In this document: piece after piece, positions 25,910 to 35,082 of the stretch
How the letters are laid out: each line of letters starts with the position of its first letter
Position numbering within the stretch: the first letter of the stretch is position 1
Assembly: GCA_016794425.1 (NCBI GenBank)
Contig: JAEUHR010000025.1
Location: 62,001 to 126,000, forward strand
DNA: 64,000 nt
From: Planctomycetota bacterium
GTDB taxonomy: Bacteria > Planctomycetota > UBA1135 > UBA2386
Reading direction: 5' to 3'
Notes under the pieces: model-generated
What the model was told of the DNA's origin: nothing
The model's input: the letters and a program-made list of their open reading frames with translations, nothing else
Databases searched by the model: none
Translations under genes and position numbers: made by a program

Positions 25910-27379
25910 TCACGGCGCCGAGCGCGCGACCAGTTCGACCTCGACCAGGTCGACGTGCAGCTCGGCGCTCTGGCCGGGCGGCTGGTCGGCGATCACGGTG
26001 ACGCGCAGCTGCTTCTCGCGCGTCACGTGCCGCAGGCTGCGCGTGCGGAACGCCAGCGTGCGCGGCGCGGCCGAATCGGCCGCCAGTTCGACCACGGTGT
26101 CGAAGCGTTCGTCGACCGGGTTGTAGATCGACATGCGCAGGATCGCGTCGGCGCCCGGCTGGCTGGTCCGCGCGACGGCGCGCACGCGCAGCTCGAGCAC
26201 GTGCTCGGCCGCCGCGACCGGCAGGTCGTAGCGGCAGTTGATGCCGGCGACCTCGCGCTGGCCGGTGTTCTGCGTCACCAGCACGAACTCCTGGCCGTCC
26301 TCGGCCAGCATCTGCTCGCGCGTGCCGAACGCCGCCGAACCGCTGGCGATCTGCACCTGCGCGCCGGTGACCGGCAGCACCACCGGTGCCAGCGCCGCCG
26401 GATCGGGCTGCAGCGACGGCCACACGTCGAGGCCCTCGAGCCGCCAGCGTTCGTCGGGCCACAGCAGCACCGGTTCGCCGCCGCCGACCGCGACCGTTGC
26501 GAGCCGCAGGCCGGTGCGGCCGCGGGCCGGCTCGGCGAGGCCGAAGAACAGGCGGGCGGCGTCCGGCGACCAGCGCGGCGTCGCGACGTCGCCGGCCGGT
26601 TGCAGCACGGTCGCGACCTGGAACGTCGCGGTGTCGACCGTGCACAGCGTGGCCGCGTCGGCGCCGGTGCGCCGCACGAACGCGATGAGGTCGCCGGCCG
26701 GCGCGAACGCCGGTGCGTGGTCGCCGGGGCCGGCGCCGCCGTCGGTCAGCGGCACCAGGCCCGAACCGTTGCCGTTGGCGAGCCACAGCGCGGCGTGGCC
26801 GTTCGCCGCCGTGCGCACGAACACGACGCGGTCGGTGGCGCGGCACCAGTCGGCTTCGCCATCCTGGTCGCCGGCGGGCGGCAACACGAACGGCTGCGCG
26901 CCGGTGCCGTCGGCGGCCGCGAGCCACAGCGCGGCGGCGCCGGCGCGGTCCGACGTGAACAGCAGGCGGTCGCCGGTCGGCGACCAGCACGGTTCGTCGT
27001 CGCGCGCGTCGTTCAGCGTCAGCCGCGCCTCGGCGCTCGAGCCGTCGACCGACGACGTGAACAGTTCGCGGCTGTCCGCATCGCCGGGCTGTCGTTCGCG
27101 CGCGAACACGACGCGGCGGCCGTCCGGATGCAGTCGTGCGCCGCGTTCGGTGCCGGCCTTGTCGGCGACGCGGCCGGTGCCGAGGTTCTGCGCGCTGCGC
27201 AGCGCGATCTCGGCGAACTGGAACGGGCTGTCGACGCGCGCGCGGCACGCCAGCAGGTCGAGCGGCGCCGCGCGGCTGTCGAGCGGCGTGCTGTCGTCGC
27301 CGCTGCCGGCGCTGCAGGCCGCCCACAGCGGCAGGACCGACGCCAGCAGGCGCAGCGAGGAGCGGTGCATCGGCGCCAT
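25910..27379 (-). CDS. TolB/PD40-like beta-propeller lipoprotein
   Basis: This roughly 489-residue lipoprotein (lipobox LWAAC) has a start at 27379, or nine bases later at 27370. Residues about 60-330 carry repeated PD40/TolB-type blades: GARLHPDGRRVVFARER, EPCWSPTGDRLLFTSDRAG, APAFAPAGDLIAFVRR, and TPRWSPDAARLFFGLAEP. The C-terminal about 140 residues form a separate beta domain (INCRYDLPVAAAEHVLELR). It is convergent with the LpoB cluster. It is not a classical TolB, since that is usually about 430 residues, non-lipidated and within a tol operon. Role unknown. Confidence 0.8.
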   Translation of the reverse strand: MAPMHRSSLRLLASVLPLWAACSAGSGDDSTPLDSRAAPLDLLACRARVDSPFQFAEIALRSAQNLGTGRVADKAGTERGARLHPDGRRVVFARERQPGDADSRELFTSSVDGSSAEARLTLNDARDDEPCWSPTGDRLLFTSDRAGAAALWLAAADGTGAQPFVLPPAGDQDGEADWCRATDRVVFVRTAANGHAALWLANGNGSGLVPLTDGGAGPGDHAPAFAPAGDLIAFVRRTGADAATLCTVDTATFQVATVLQPAGDVATPRWSPDAARLFFGLAEPARGRTGLRLATVAVGGGEPVLLWPDERWRLEGLDVWPSLQPDPAALAPVVLPVTGAQVQIASGSAAFGTREQMLAEDGQEFVLVTQNTGQREVAGINCRYDLPVAAAEHVLELRVRAVARTSQPGADAILRMSIYNPVDERFDTVVELAADSAAPRTLAFRTRSLRHVTREKQLRVTVIADQPPGQSAELHVDLVEVELVARSAP

Positions 27380-27437
27380 GTTGGCGCGCCGAGCCGGTGC
27401 GGGCAATCGCCGGCGGGCCGCAGTATGACGACGGCCC

Positions 27438-28475
27438 GTGCTGGTCACCGAGTTCGACTTCCACCTGCCGCCCGGACGCATCGCCGACCGGCCGGCCGAA
27501 CCGCGCGACGCCGCGCGGCTGTTCGTGTTCGACCGCGCGGCGCGGCGGCACGAACACCACCACGTGCGCGACCTGCCGCGCTTCCTGCGCGCCGGCGATC
27601 TGCTAGTGCTGAACGACACGCGCGTGCGGCCCTGGCGCCTGCGCGGTCGCCGCCCGAGCGGCGGCGCGGTCGAGTGCCTGCTGCTGCGGCTCGACGACGC
27701 GCGCGGCGAGGCGTTCGTCAAGCCGAGCAAACGGCTGCACGCGGGCGATCGGCTGGCGATGGAGGACGGTGCGCTCGAGCTGCGGCTGCTGGCCGCGCTC
27801 GGCGGCGGCCGCTGGCAGGTCGAACTGGCCGCGGTGAACGGCGACGTCGCCGCGGCGCTCGAGCGTTGCGGCCGCGCGCCACTGCCGCCGTACATCGCCC
27901 GCGACGGCCACGAGGACGCGGCGAGAGACCGCGAGCGCTACCAGACGGTGTTTGCGCGCGTGCCCGGCGCGGTCGCGGCGCCGACCGCGGGGCTGCACTT
28001 CACCGACGCACTGCTGCAGCATTTGCGCACCGCCGGTGTCGAGATCGCGTTCGTGACGCTGCACGTCGGCGAGGGCACGTTCGCGCCGCTGCGCACCGAC
28101 GTCGTCGAGCAGCATCGGATGCACGCGGAGACCTACGAACTGCCGCCAGCCACCGCCGCGGCGGTCGCCGCGACGCGCGCGCGCGGGGGCCGCGTCGTCG
28201 CGGTCGGCACGACGAGCTGCCGCGTGCTCGAGACCTGCGCCCGCGACGACCGCACGGTGGCGGCCGGCAGTGGCGAGTCGACGCTGTTCCTGTATCCCGG
28301 GCGGCCGGTGCGCGTCGTCGACGCGCTGCTGACGAACTTCCACCTGCCGCGCTCGACGCTGCTGATGCTGGTCGCGGCATTCGCCGGCCGCGACGAGATC
28401 CTCGCCGCCTACCGCGAGGCGGTCGACCGCGGCTACCGCTTCTTCTCGTTCGGCGACGCGATGCTGATCGTGTGA
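27438..28475 (+). CDS. queA: S-adenosylmethionine:tRNA ribosyltransferase-isomerase QueA
   Basis: This 345-residue enzyme of queuosine synthesis transfers the ribosyl part of SAM to preQ1 in tRNA to form epoxyqueuosine. Family signatures are FDFHLPPGRIADRPAEPRD at the N-terminus, LLVLNDTRVRPWRL, PLPPYI, RYQTVFARVPGAVAAPTAGLHF, VTLHVGEGTFAPLR and the C-terminal LLTNFHLPRSTLLMLV. The start is GTG 27438 (reads LVTEFDFHLP next), supported by alignment of the N-terminal motif to the family. The reductase for the next step, queG, is at 41329-42483. Confidence 0.97.
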   Translation: MLVTEFDFHLPPGRIADRPAEPRDAARLFVFDRAARRHEHHHVRDLPRFLRAGDLLVLNDTRVRPWRLRGRRPSGGAVECLLLRLDDARGEAFVKPSKRLHAGDRLAMEDGALELRLLAALGGGRWQVELAAVNGDVAAALERCGRAPLPPYIARDGHEDAARDRERYQTVFARVPGAVAAPTAGLHFTDALLQHLRTAGVEIAFVTLHVGEGTFAPLRTDVVEQHRMHAETYELPPATAAAVAATRARGGRVVAVGTTSCRVLETCARDDRTVAAGSGESTLFLYPGRPVRVVDALLTNFHLPRSTLLMLVAAFAGRDEILAAYREAVDRGYRFFSFGDAMLIV

Positions 28476-28561
28476 GGTAGGAGTGCGTGTTGCTGAACGG
28501 GTGCTGTGCCGGGTGAACTGCCTCGGCCTTCGAGGGGGCAATCTCCCCGTAGCAGGGCGGG

Positions 28562-28590
28562 TTGACGAAGTGTGCGTGCGACCGCAGCAT
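28562..28590 (+). promoter_or_regulatory. Putative promoter of locus 2
   Basis: TTGACG at 28562-28567, 17 bases, then cAGCAT at 28585-28590, the same arrangement as at locus 1. The spacer sequence differs from locus 1 while the hexamers are kept. Confidence 0.4.
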
Positions 28591-28613
28591 GGCGCCCACT
28601 TCGGGATTGGCGA

Positions 28614-28690
28614 GAGGTAGAGTCTCCGGGAAGCAGGGGTAGCTGCCCTTGCTGGGACTGTCGGCGCCTTCCCGAGAAAGTGAGGCAGCC
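28614..28690 (+). promoter_or_regulatory. Structured 5' leader of locus 2
   Basis: Identical base for base to the locus 1 leader (15134-15210), with the same outer stem and inner hairpin and gtgagg before the ATG. It is kept even though the gene it once served here is deleted, so it now heads the RCC1 copy B transcript with only a short scar frame between. Confidence 0.5.
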
Positions 28691-28738
28691 ATGAGATCGG
28701 AAACCACGGCGAGCGCGGCCATCGGGCTGCCTCTGTGA
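28691..28738 (+). pseudogene. In-frame deletion scar of the secreted-protein gene (15 residues)
   Basis: The frame reads MRSETTASAAIGLPL and stop. Its first three codons equal those at 15211, and the remainder matches the last codons of the 15357-17693 gene (TTASAAIWLPL). The two ends are in the same frame here, which they are not at locus 1 with eight repeat units. It may still be translated as an upstream leader peptide for the RCC1 gene 62 bp downstream. Confidence 0.8.
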
Positions 28739-28800
28739 TGGACTGAAGGCCTTGAGAATCCCAACGGGCCCACGCCCGGTGGTGCAAGAGAGGTGCTCTG

Positions 28801-31020
28801 ATGCGCAATGTCTTGAACCAATCGATGCACTCGGCATTCGTGAGAATGCTCATCCTGCTGTGGGGCACGGCATCCTTGCATGCGCAGACTGCTCTAGAAT
28901 GGCCGACTTCGGTCCGGACATGGGGCACGTTCCACAGTGACACGGAAAGCCAATCAGGGCGATTCGAGCGAGTGGCTGCCGGTGGCCACGTAACCGGGAC
29001 TCTTCGAAGCGGAGGACGCATCTTCGTCAATGGCCAGAACACATACGGTGGCTGTCGGGTGCCACCAGCACCACCTGGTCTCCGTTATGTAGACTTGGCT
29101 ATCACGACCGGATGCTGTCTCGGCCTTCTCTCCAATGGCACGATTGCGCAGTGGGGATGGACGGGGTTGCCGCCGGCGCCACTACTCCCTGCGAATGTCA
29201 ACTACACTCAGGTTGCTGTCGGAAGCCACGGAATGGCAATGCGATCCGACGGCCATGTCGTGGCATGGGCCGATCCTGCGTTCGTGCTCTACGGCGAGAC
29301 GACGATCCCACCAAGTCTCACACAATGGAGTGTAGCCAAGGTCGCCGTGGGAACTGACTACTCCATGGCACTCAAGCATGATGGAACGATTGTCGCGTGG
29401 GGGTACAATGCCAACGGCCAATGTAACGTCCCACAGCTACCAGCGGGTGTTGTGTATGTCGACCTGTACGCTGGGCAGTGTCATGCGGTTGCACTGCGTT
29501 CGGACGGGCAGGTCGTGGCTTGGGGCGACAACGCAGATGGCCAGTGCAATGTCCCCCCGTTGCCAACTGGGCAGACCTACGTGATGGCTGCCGCCGGTAA
29601 GTGGCACAGCAGCGCATTGCGTTCGGATGGGGTGTTCATCACCTGGGGGGACCAGTCGCTTGGCCAAGGTAATGCCCCCACCATTCCCGCAGGTGACGTG
29701 TGCATCCAACTGGCCTGCGGAACTGCACATAGCGTAGCCTTGCTCCGTAGCGGCACGGTGCTGGTATGGGGTCTTCAGGAGTTCCTCCAGGGTCCAGTGC
29801 CACTATTGCCCTCCGTGCCTCGCCCATCGCGCTTCCTCGCAGTGTCGGCGGGGGCGTACCACAACGTGGCCGTGACGACGGAGCGAGAGCTGGTGGGCTG
29901 GGGACGTGACATCAACGGCGTCACGCAGGTCCCGACGGCCCTGCAGTCGAAGCGGTGGCTCGCGGTCGGCTGCGGCGAGTTGCACACCGTGGCACTGGCG
30001 CACGGCGGCCAATTGCTCGCCTGGGGTGACAACACAGCGGGACAGTGCAACGTGCCGCCGCTGCCGGCCGGGGTCACCTACACACCAGACTTCTGGGTCG
30101 GTCCGGGTCACACCGTGGCGCGGCGTTCGGACGGCACGGCGGTCGCCTTCGGCGACAACACGGCTGGCTGCTCCAACATCCCGGCGCCGCCTGCAGGAGT
30201 GACCTACGTCCACGCCGACCTGAACTACAGTACGACCCTGCTCGTGCGCTCGGACGGGCAGATCACCGGCGTCGGATCGAACTGGAACGGCCAGTTGGTC
30301 GCGCCGCCGTTGCCGCCAGGTCTGCGCTACGTCGAGGTTGCCGCGGCGTACGGCTTCTCTGCGGCGCTGCGGTCCGATGGCAGTGTCGTGCATTGGGGAA
30401 CACCCCCCGCGATGCCACTGCCGACGTTGCCGTTCGGTGTCAGCTACGTACAGATGGACGCCGGTGAGGGCCACATCGCCCTGCGTCGGTCCGATGGCAT
30501 GGTAGATCCCATCGGGAGGCAGCCAGGGATCTACGGCTACATACCGCCGCTGGACCCAGGCACGTCCTACGTCGAGATCACGGCAGCCTGGTTGATGGTC
30601 ACCGCCCGCGTCGGCCCGACCTGCACCTACGTCAGCTTCGCCCCCGGCTGCGCCGGCTCACGCCCCCCGACCCGCCTGATCCCGCGCGACACACCGCACC
30701 TCGGCAAGACCCTGCAGGTCACACTGTTCGACCTGCCGGTCGACGTCGCGTTCCTGGTCTTCGGCTGGCAGCGCCTGCCGAACCCCGTCGACCTCGGCTT
30801 CGTCGGCATGCCAGGCTGCAACCTGCACGTGTCGCTCGACGCGATCGTCCCGGTGGTCGGCGCCGGCACGCAGGCGAAGTGGTTGCTGCCGATCCCGGCC
30901 GACCCGGTCTGGGTCGGCACGCGCTTCTACAACCAGGCTCTGGTGCTCGATCCGTTGGCTGGCAACGGCTTCGGCGCGGTCACCAGCGATGCGGCCGAAG
31001 CGGTGATCGGGCACTGGTGA
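28801..31020 (+). CDS. Secreted RCC1-repeat (beta-propeller) protein, copy B
   Basis: This 739-residue paralogue of the 17756-19975 protein has exactly the same length and no indels. The signal peptide ends TASLHA. About a dozen RCC1 repeats follow, then the C-terminal domain starting near CTYVSFAPGCAG. Residues 40-215 and 603-739 are nearly identical to copy A. Residues about 430-600 differ most, for example LNYSTTLLVRSDGQITGVGSNWNGQ against LNYHSTLLVRSDGALVAVG-type sequence in A. The same agagagg ribosome-binding site precedes the ATG. Exported, probably a binding propeller; ligand unknown. Confidence 0.88.
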   Translation: MRNVLNQSMHSAFVRMLILLWGTASLHAQTALEWPTSVRTWGTFHSDTESQSGRFERVAAGGHVTGTLRSGGRIFVNGQNTYGGCRVPPAPPGLRYVDLAITTGCCLGLLSNGTIAQWGWTGLPPAPLLPANVNYTQVAVGSHGMAMRSDGHVVAWADPAFVLYGETTIPPSLTQWSVAKVAVGTDYSMALKHDGTIVAWGYNANGQCNVPQLPAGVVYVDLYAGQCHAVALRSDGQVVAWGDNADGQCNVPPLPTGQTYVMAAAGKWHSSALRSDGVFITWGDQSLGQGNAPTIPAGDVCIQLACGTAHSVALLRSGTVLVWGLQEFLQGPVPLLPSVPRPSRFLAVSAGAYHNVAVTTERELVGWGRDINGVTQVPTALQSKRWLAVGCGELHTVALAHGGQLLAWGDNTAGQCNVPPLPAGVTYTPDFWVGPGHTVARRSDGTAVAFGDNTAGCSNIPAPPAGVTYVHADLNYSTTLLVRSDGQITGVGSNWNGQLVAPPLPPGLRYVEVAAAYGFSAALRSDGSVVHWGTPPAMPLPTLPFGVSYVQMDAGEGHIALRRSDGMVDPIGRQPGIYGYIPPLDPGTSYVEITAAWLMVTARVGPTCTYVSFAPGCAGSRPPTRLIPRDTPHLGKTLQVTLFDLPVDVAFLVFGWQRLPNPVDLGFVGMPGCNLHVSLDAIVPVVGAGTQAKWLLPIPADPVWVGTRFYNQALVLDPLAGNGFGAVTSDAAEAVIGHW

Positions 31021-31032
31021 AGCAACCGTCGT

Positions 31033-31641
31033 TCACAACAGCCGTCGCAACGCCGCCGCCGCCGCCTGCGGATCCGGGCTCTGCAGGATCGCCGAACTGA
31101 CCGCGATGCGGTCGACACCGGCGAGCCGCAGCGGCAACAGGTTGGCTGCAGTGATGCCGCCGATTGCGAACAGCGGCAGGCCGCGGGCGGCGGCGGCGGT
31201 GACCGCGGCTTCGACTTCCGCCAGCGTCTTGCCGACCGTGTAGCCCTTGGTCGCGGTCGGATGGCACGGCCCGAAGCCGACGTAGTCGGCGCCGGCGGCC
31301 GCGGCGGCGGCGATCTGGTCCGGATCGTGCGTGCTGACGCCGAGCCAGCCGTGCACCAGCAGCTTGCGCGCGGCGTCGGCCGGCATGTCGTCCTGGCCGA
31401 TGTGCGCGCCGTCGGCGCGGCCGCGCACGGCCAGCATCACGTCGTCGTTGACGACCAGCGGCACGCCGGCGCGGCGGCAGAGGTCGCGGCAGCGCTGGAA
31501 ACCGGCCAGATCCGGCGCTGTTGGCCGCCACTGCACGAGGTCGACGCCGCCGGCCAGCGCCTGCGCCAGCGTGGCCCACGGTTCGCCGGTGCAGTTCGCC
31601 GGCGTGAACAGCAGGTAGAGGCGGCAGGCGGACGGCGACAT
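31033..31641 (-). CDS. thiE: Thiamine-phosphate synthase
   Basis: This 202-residue TIM-barrel enzyme joins HMP-PP and thiazole phosphate to make thiamine phosphate. Family marks: LYLLFTPANC at the start, GGVDLVQWRPTAPD where the usual sequence is VQLReK, LVVNDDVMLAVRGRADGAHIGQDDMP (metal/pyrophosphate site), ADYVGFGPCHPTATKG, and LPLFAIGGITAANL near the C-terminus. The ATG at 31641 is used; a GTG four codons upstream is possible. It is convergent with RCC1 copy B. No other thiamine genes are adjacent. Confidence 0.9.
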   Translation of the reverse strand: MSPSACRLYLLFTPANCTGEPWATLAQALAGGVDLVQWRPTAPDLAGFQRCRDLCRRAGVPLVVNDDVMLAVRGRADGAHIGQDDMPADAARKLLVHGWLGVSTHDPDQIAAAAAAGADYVGFGPCHPTATKGYTVGKTLAEVEAAVTAAAARGLPLFAIGGITAANLLPLRLAGVDRIAVSSAILQSPDPQAAAAALRRLL

Positions 31642-31690
31642 CGGCGGCGGCACAGTAGCGCCGCGTCGGGGCCCGGCGTAGCTTCGCTGT

Positions 31691-32296
31691 GTGTTCGCAG
31701 ACCAGCTCTGGCCGAACCTGCTGCTGTTCGCCGCCGGCCAGGCGGCGGCGTGGTACTACCTGCACACGGGGCGGACACGGATCGGTGCGGCCAGCACGGT
31801 GGCGCTGTGGGTGCTGGTCGACTGGTGGCTGGTCGCGCACTACGTCTACCGCGCCAGCGGTGGCGACCTGCTGCTGCCGCTCGGCCTGATGCAGGCGACC
31901 GCGCTGCTGACGGTCGCGGCGCTGGGCTTCGCGCTGTGGCGGCGCCGCTGGTCGGCGGCCGCGAAGGCGCGCCCGGAGCGGTTCACGGCCGGCATGGCGA
32001 CCTACCTGCGCGGCGACCTGCCGGCGGCCGAGCTCGAGTTCCGCCGGCTGGTGCGCACCGATCCGTGGGATGCGGCGGCGTGGCTCGCGCTGGCGAACGT
32101 GCTGGCGCGCGCCGGACGCGTCGGCCCGGCGCGGCGGTGCTGCCGGCGCGCGCTCGGCGTCGACACCACGAAGGCGCACGCCGAACTCGTGCAGCACCAG
32201 CTCGCGCGGCTGCAGCGCACTGCTGCGCCGGCTGCCGACGCGGCGGTCCCTGGCACCGATCGAGCGCCGGCCGTCGAGGCCGCGTCGTCTGGCTGA
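31691..32296 (+). CDS. Membrane protein with TPR-like tail
   Basis: This 201-residue protein starts at a GTG. Three hydrophobic segments (about residues 6-22, 32-50 and 63-82) are followed by a basic stretch. A cytoplasmic tail then carries a TPR pair, AAELEFRRLVRTDPWDAAAWLALANVLARAGRVGPA-type sequence, for protein contacts. It is divergent from thiE and has 49 bp upstream. No family is recognised; similar small membrane-TPR proteins are common in Planctomycetota. Confidence 0.72.
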   Translation: MFADQLWPNLLLFAAGQAAAWYYLHTGRTRIGAASTVALWVLVDWWLVAHYVYRASGGDLLLPLGLMQATALLTVAALGFALWRRRWSAAAKARPERFTAGMATYLRGDLPAAELEFRRLVRTDPWDAAAWLALANVLARAGRVGPARRCCRRALGVDTTKAHAELVQHQLARLQRTAAPAADAAVPGTDRAPAVEAASSG

Positions 32297-32305
32297 GACC
32301 GCGGC

Positions 32306-34978
32306 TCAGAGCCGCAACACCGGGTTCGCGAGCGCGACGCCGCGCGCCGGGATCACCAATTCGGCCGGCTCGAGCTCGCCGCCGTGCACGGCGGTCAGCG
32401 TCCACGGACCGGCCGGCAGGCCGTCGACCAGTGCGCGGCCGAGTGCATCGGTGAGCAGCACGAAGCAGGCGCCGTCCTCGCCGTTCTCGGTGCGCTGCTG
32501 CAGCCGCAGCATGCGGCCGGCGAACGGCTGCACGCCGTCGCTGCACGTCAGTTCGAGGTTGCCGCACTCGAGATCGAGGTCGGCGCGCGTGGCCGCGGCG
32601 TCGGCGTGCGGCGGCGTGCGGACGACGCGGCGGCCGAGGTGCTGCAGGCGGCCGGCGACCGGCACGTCGAAGCGCAGCTCGTACTCGGTGTCGGTGGCGA
32701 GGCTGCTGAACGCGAAGTCGCCGAGCCAGTCCGTGGTGCTCTGCTGCAGCCAGGTGGGGGCCGGTGCCGCCGCCGGTTCGCCGCCGCGCCGCCGGTGCAC
32801 GAACCGTGTCGGCGTCTTGGTCGCGCGCACGCGCACCAGCACGTCGGCGAGCGGCATGCCGTTGCGGCGCACGACACCGGCGAGCTGGCTGGTCGTGAGC
32901 GCGGTGCGGTTCAGCTCGAACTCGCTGTGCCACACCTGCCCTTCGTCGAGCAGGACCTCGTGCGCGGCGAACGCGGTCGGCATCGTGGCGGCGCCGTCGG
33001 TGCCGGGCACGGTCGGCAGTTCGGGCTGCAATCGCCACAGGCCCGGCATCAGGTCGCGGACCTCGAAGCGGCCGCCGTCGCCGACCACGGCGAGGTGCTC
33101 GGCCAGGAAACCGCTGGCGTCCTGCACGTTGCCGTTCGGTGGTTGCTGCCGCACCCGCACGCGCAGGCCGGCTGGCGCCGCGTGGTAGCGCGTGGTCAGC
33201 GTGCCGACCACGGCAGCCGGCCGGTAGAGCACGAGGTCGATCGTCTGGCCGGCCTGCGGCACCAGCCGTTCGCCGGCGGTCGGCGCGAAGTCGCGGTGCG
33301 AGGCGCCGAACGAGAAGAACGTGCTCCAGACCGGCACCTGCAGCCGGCCGTCCGCGTCGGTGCGGCCGACCAGCGCGCGGTCGTTGGCGAGGGCGTCCCA
33401 CTGCGCGCCGCGGAACTTCTGCAGCTCGTGCTGGTGCACCTGCACGCGGACTTCGGCGTCGGCGATCGGCGCGCCGCTGCGATCGCGCACACGCACGGTC
33501 ACCTCCTCGAGCGGCAGCAGCGACAGGGCCAGCATGCGTTCGTCCGGCCGGAAGCGCGCGATCGCCGGCGCATGGCCCGGCGCCGTCGCGACCGCGACCG
33601 TGCCGGCGAACCCGCGGCCGACGAACAGGCCCGGCAGGCGTTCGACCGGCTGCAGCGCGGCCGGCAGTTCGCGGTCGACCGCCCGGAACTGCATGCCGGT
33701 CGTGAACAGCCGCACGCGGCCGTTCGCGATCGGTGCACCGGCGGCGTCGGCGAGCGCGACCGAGAGCTCGGGCACCGGTCGCACCACGACCAGCGAATCC
33801 AGCTGCGCGGCGGGACCGAGGTCGAGCCCCGGGCCGCCGGTCGGGTGGGTGAACACGACGTGCGTCGCCGCGGCATCGTGCACGAGCGCGCGGATGCGGC
33901 CTTCGGCGTCGGTGCGCCGGGCCTGGGCGCCATAGCCGCTGCGCTCGTGCACGAGTGCGATCGACGCGTCGACCCACGGCCGGTTCGCCTCGTCGACGAA
34001 CGTCAGGTCGACGAAGTCGCCACTGGCGAGGCGCAGCGCCGCGATCTCGGTCGTGCCCGCGGCCGCGACCTGCACGTCGGACCACCTGCCGACGCCCTGC
34101 AAGGCATGCCGCACGATCAGCTCGTGGGCGCCCGGCCGCAGGCCGCGCAGCTCGAAGCGCCCGTTGCGGTCGGTGTGCGCGGTCGGGAACGGCAGCAGTG
34201 CGTCGCGGCGCGCGACCCACTCCGGCAGCGCGCCGAAGCGCGTCGTGCCGTCGACGCGGAAGTGCTCGGCGTCGGCGGCGCGCGCTGCGCGCAGGTCACC
34301 GAGGCCGCTGACGAGCGCGCCGAGCGTCTCGTCGACCGCGCGCACGACCGCATCGGCGACCGGCGCGCCGAACTGGTCCAGGACCTGCCCGGTGACGCGG
34401 CCGCGGTCGTCGAGCCAGACGTCGCCGAGGTCGAGTTCGCCCGGCAGCAGCGGGAGTCGCGGCACCTTCTGGTAGTCGACCCAGGCACCGCCGCGGTCGA
34501 TCAGGAAGAACAGTTCGCCGCCAACCGGCCGGAAGCGCAGCGCGAACGTGCCGTCGGCGGCCGTGATGGTGGTGGGCTCGCTGTTCGGCGCGATGCCACC
34601 GGCCGGGACTTCGGTCGGCGCCAGCGTGTCGAGCCAGTGGCGCGTCAGCCGGATCTCGACGCCTTGCGGGTGCAGCCACGGGCGTTGGCGGACCGTCAGC
34701 CGACCGCGCAGCGTGACGGCGCGCGGGTCGCCCGGATCGGCCGCCAGCACCGGTTCCGGGGCCTCGGACCAGGCCTCGATCCACGCGCAGACCAGCGGGG
34801 CGGCCGTGCGTGGTGCCGCGGTGGCGTCGTCGGGATTGCTGTGCGCAGCGTCGCTGTCGCGCGGCGGCGCCGAAGCGTCGACGCCATCGAACCCCGGCGG
34901 GGCGGTGGCGGACCAGGCCAGCCAGGCCGCGAGCGCGGCGAGGGCGGCGCCGACACAGACCAGCACGGCGGTTCGCAT
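32306..34978 (-). CDS. Large exported carboxypeptidase-regulatory-like (CarboxypepD_reg) protein
   Basis: This 890-residue protein has a single N-terminal membrane or signal segment (VLVCVGAALAALAAWLAW) followed by an acidic, low-complexity linker. The remainder holds several beta-sandwich domains of the carboxypeptidase regulatory type: GRVTGQVLDQFGAPVADAVV, then TDRNGRFELRGLRPGAHEL, VRVRDRSGAPIADAEVRVQV, and TDADGRLQVPVW. No catalytic motif is present, so it is a structural or binding protein on the outside of the cytoplasmic membrane. It is convergent with the membrane-TPR gene and divergent from the cytochrome c peroxidase gene. Confidence 0.82.
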   Translation of the reverse strand: MRTAVLVCVGAALAALAAWLAWSATAPPGFDGVDASAPPRDSDAAHSNPDDATAAPRTAAPLVCAWIEAWSEAPEPVLAADPGDPRAVTLRGRLTVRQRPWLHPQGVEIRLTRHWLDTLAPTEVPAGGIAPNSEPTTITAADGTFALRFRPVGGELFFLIDRGGAWVDYQKVPRLPLLPGELDLGDVWLDDRGRVTGQVLDQFGAPVADAVVRAVDETLGALVSGLGDLRAARAADAEHFRVDGTTRFGALPEWVARRDALLPFPTAHTDRNGRFELRGLRPGAHELIVRHALQGVGRWSDVQVAAAGTTEIAALRLASGDFVDLTFVDEANRPWVDASIALVHERSGYGAQARRTDAEGRIRALVHDAAATHVVFTHPTGGPGLDLGPAAQLDSLVVVRPVPELSVALADAAGAPIANGRVRLFTTGMQFRAVDRELPAALQPVERLPGLFVGRGFAGTVAVATAPGHAPAIARFRPDERMLALSLLPLEEVTVRVRDRSGAPIADAEVRVQVHQHELQKFRGAQWDALANDRALVGRTDADGRLQVPVWSTFFSFGASHRDFAPTAGERLVPQAGQTIDLVLYRPAAVVGTLTTRYHAAPAGLRVRVRQQPPNGNVQDASGFLAEHLAVVGDGGRFEVRDLMPGLWRLQPELPTVPGTDGAATMPTAFAAHEVLLDEGQVWHSEFELNRTALTTSQLAGVVRRNGMPLADVLVRVRATKTPTRFVHRRRGGEPAAAPAPTWLQQSTTDWLGDFAFSSLATDTEYELRFDVPVAGRLQHLGRRVVRTPPHADAAATRADLDLECGNLELTCSDGVQPFAGRMLRLQQRTENGEDGACFVLLTDALGRALVDGLPAGPWTLTAVHGGELEPAELVIPARGVALANPVLRL

Positions 34979-35082
34979 CGCCAGATGCTACCGTGCCATC
35001 GGCCCCGGCCGCGGTGGGCAGCGGCACCCGGCATGCGTTGCAGCGCGCCTCCCGTCGGTCCCCTCTCCCTTCCGCCCTCCCG

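Larger units (their letters stand above)
28561..31020 (+). repeat. Locus 2: duplicate of 15081-19975 with a 2,435-bp internal deletion
   Basis: From 28561 to 28699 the duplicate runs colinearly with 15081-15219 (constant offset 13480). From 28700 it continues colinearly with 17655-19975 (offset 11045). Most of the first gene, including the whole 8-bp repeat, is missing. The junction has at most one base of homology. No transposase or inverted terminal repeats are visible at the ends. Confidence 0.92.

Noticed and set aside
28476..31020. Locus 2 as a transposon insertion
   Set aside because: No transposase gene, inverted repeats or target duplications were seen; it looks like a segmental duplication followed by deletion.
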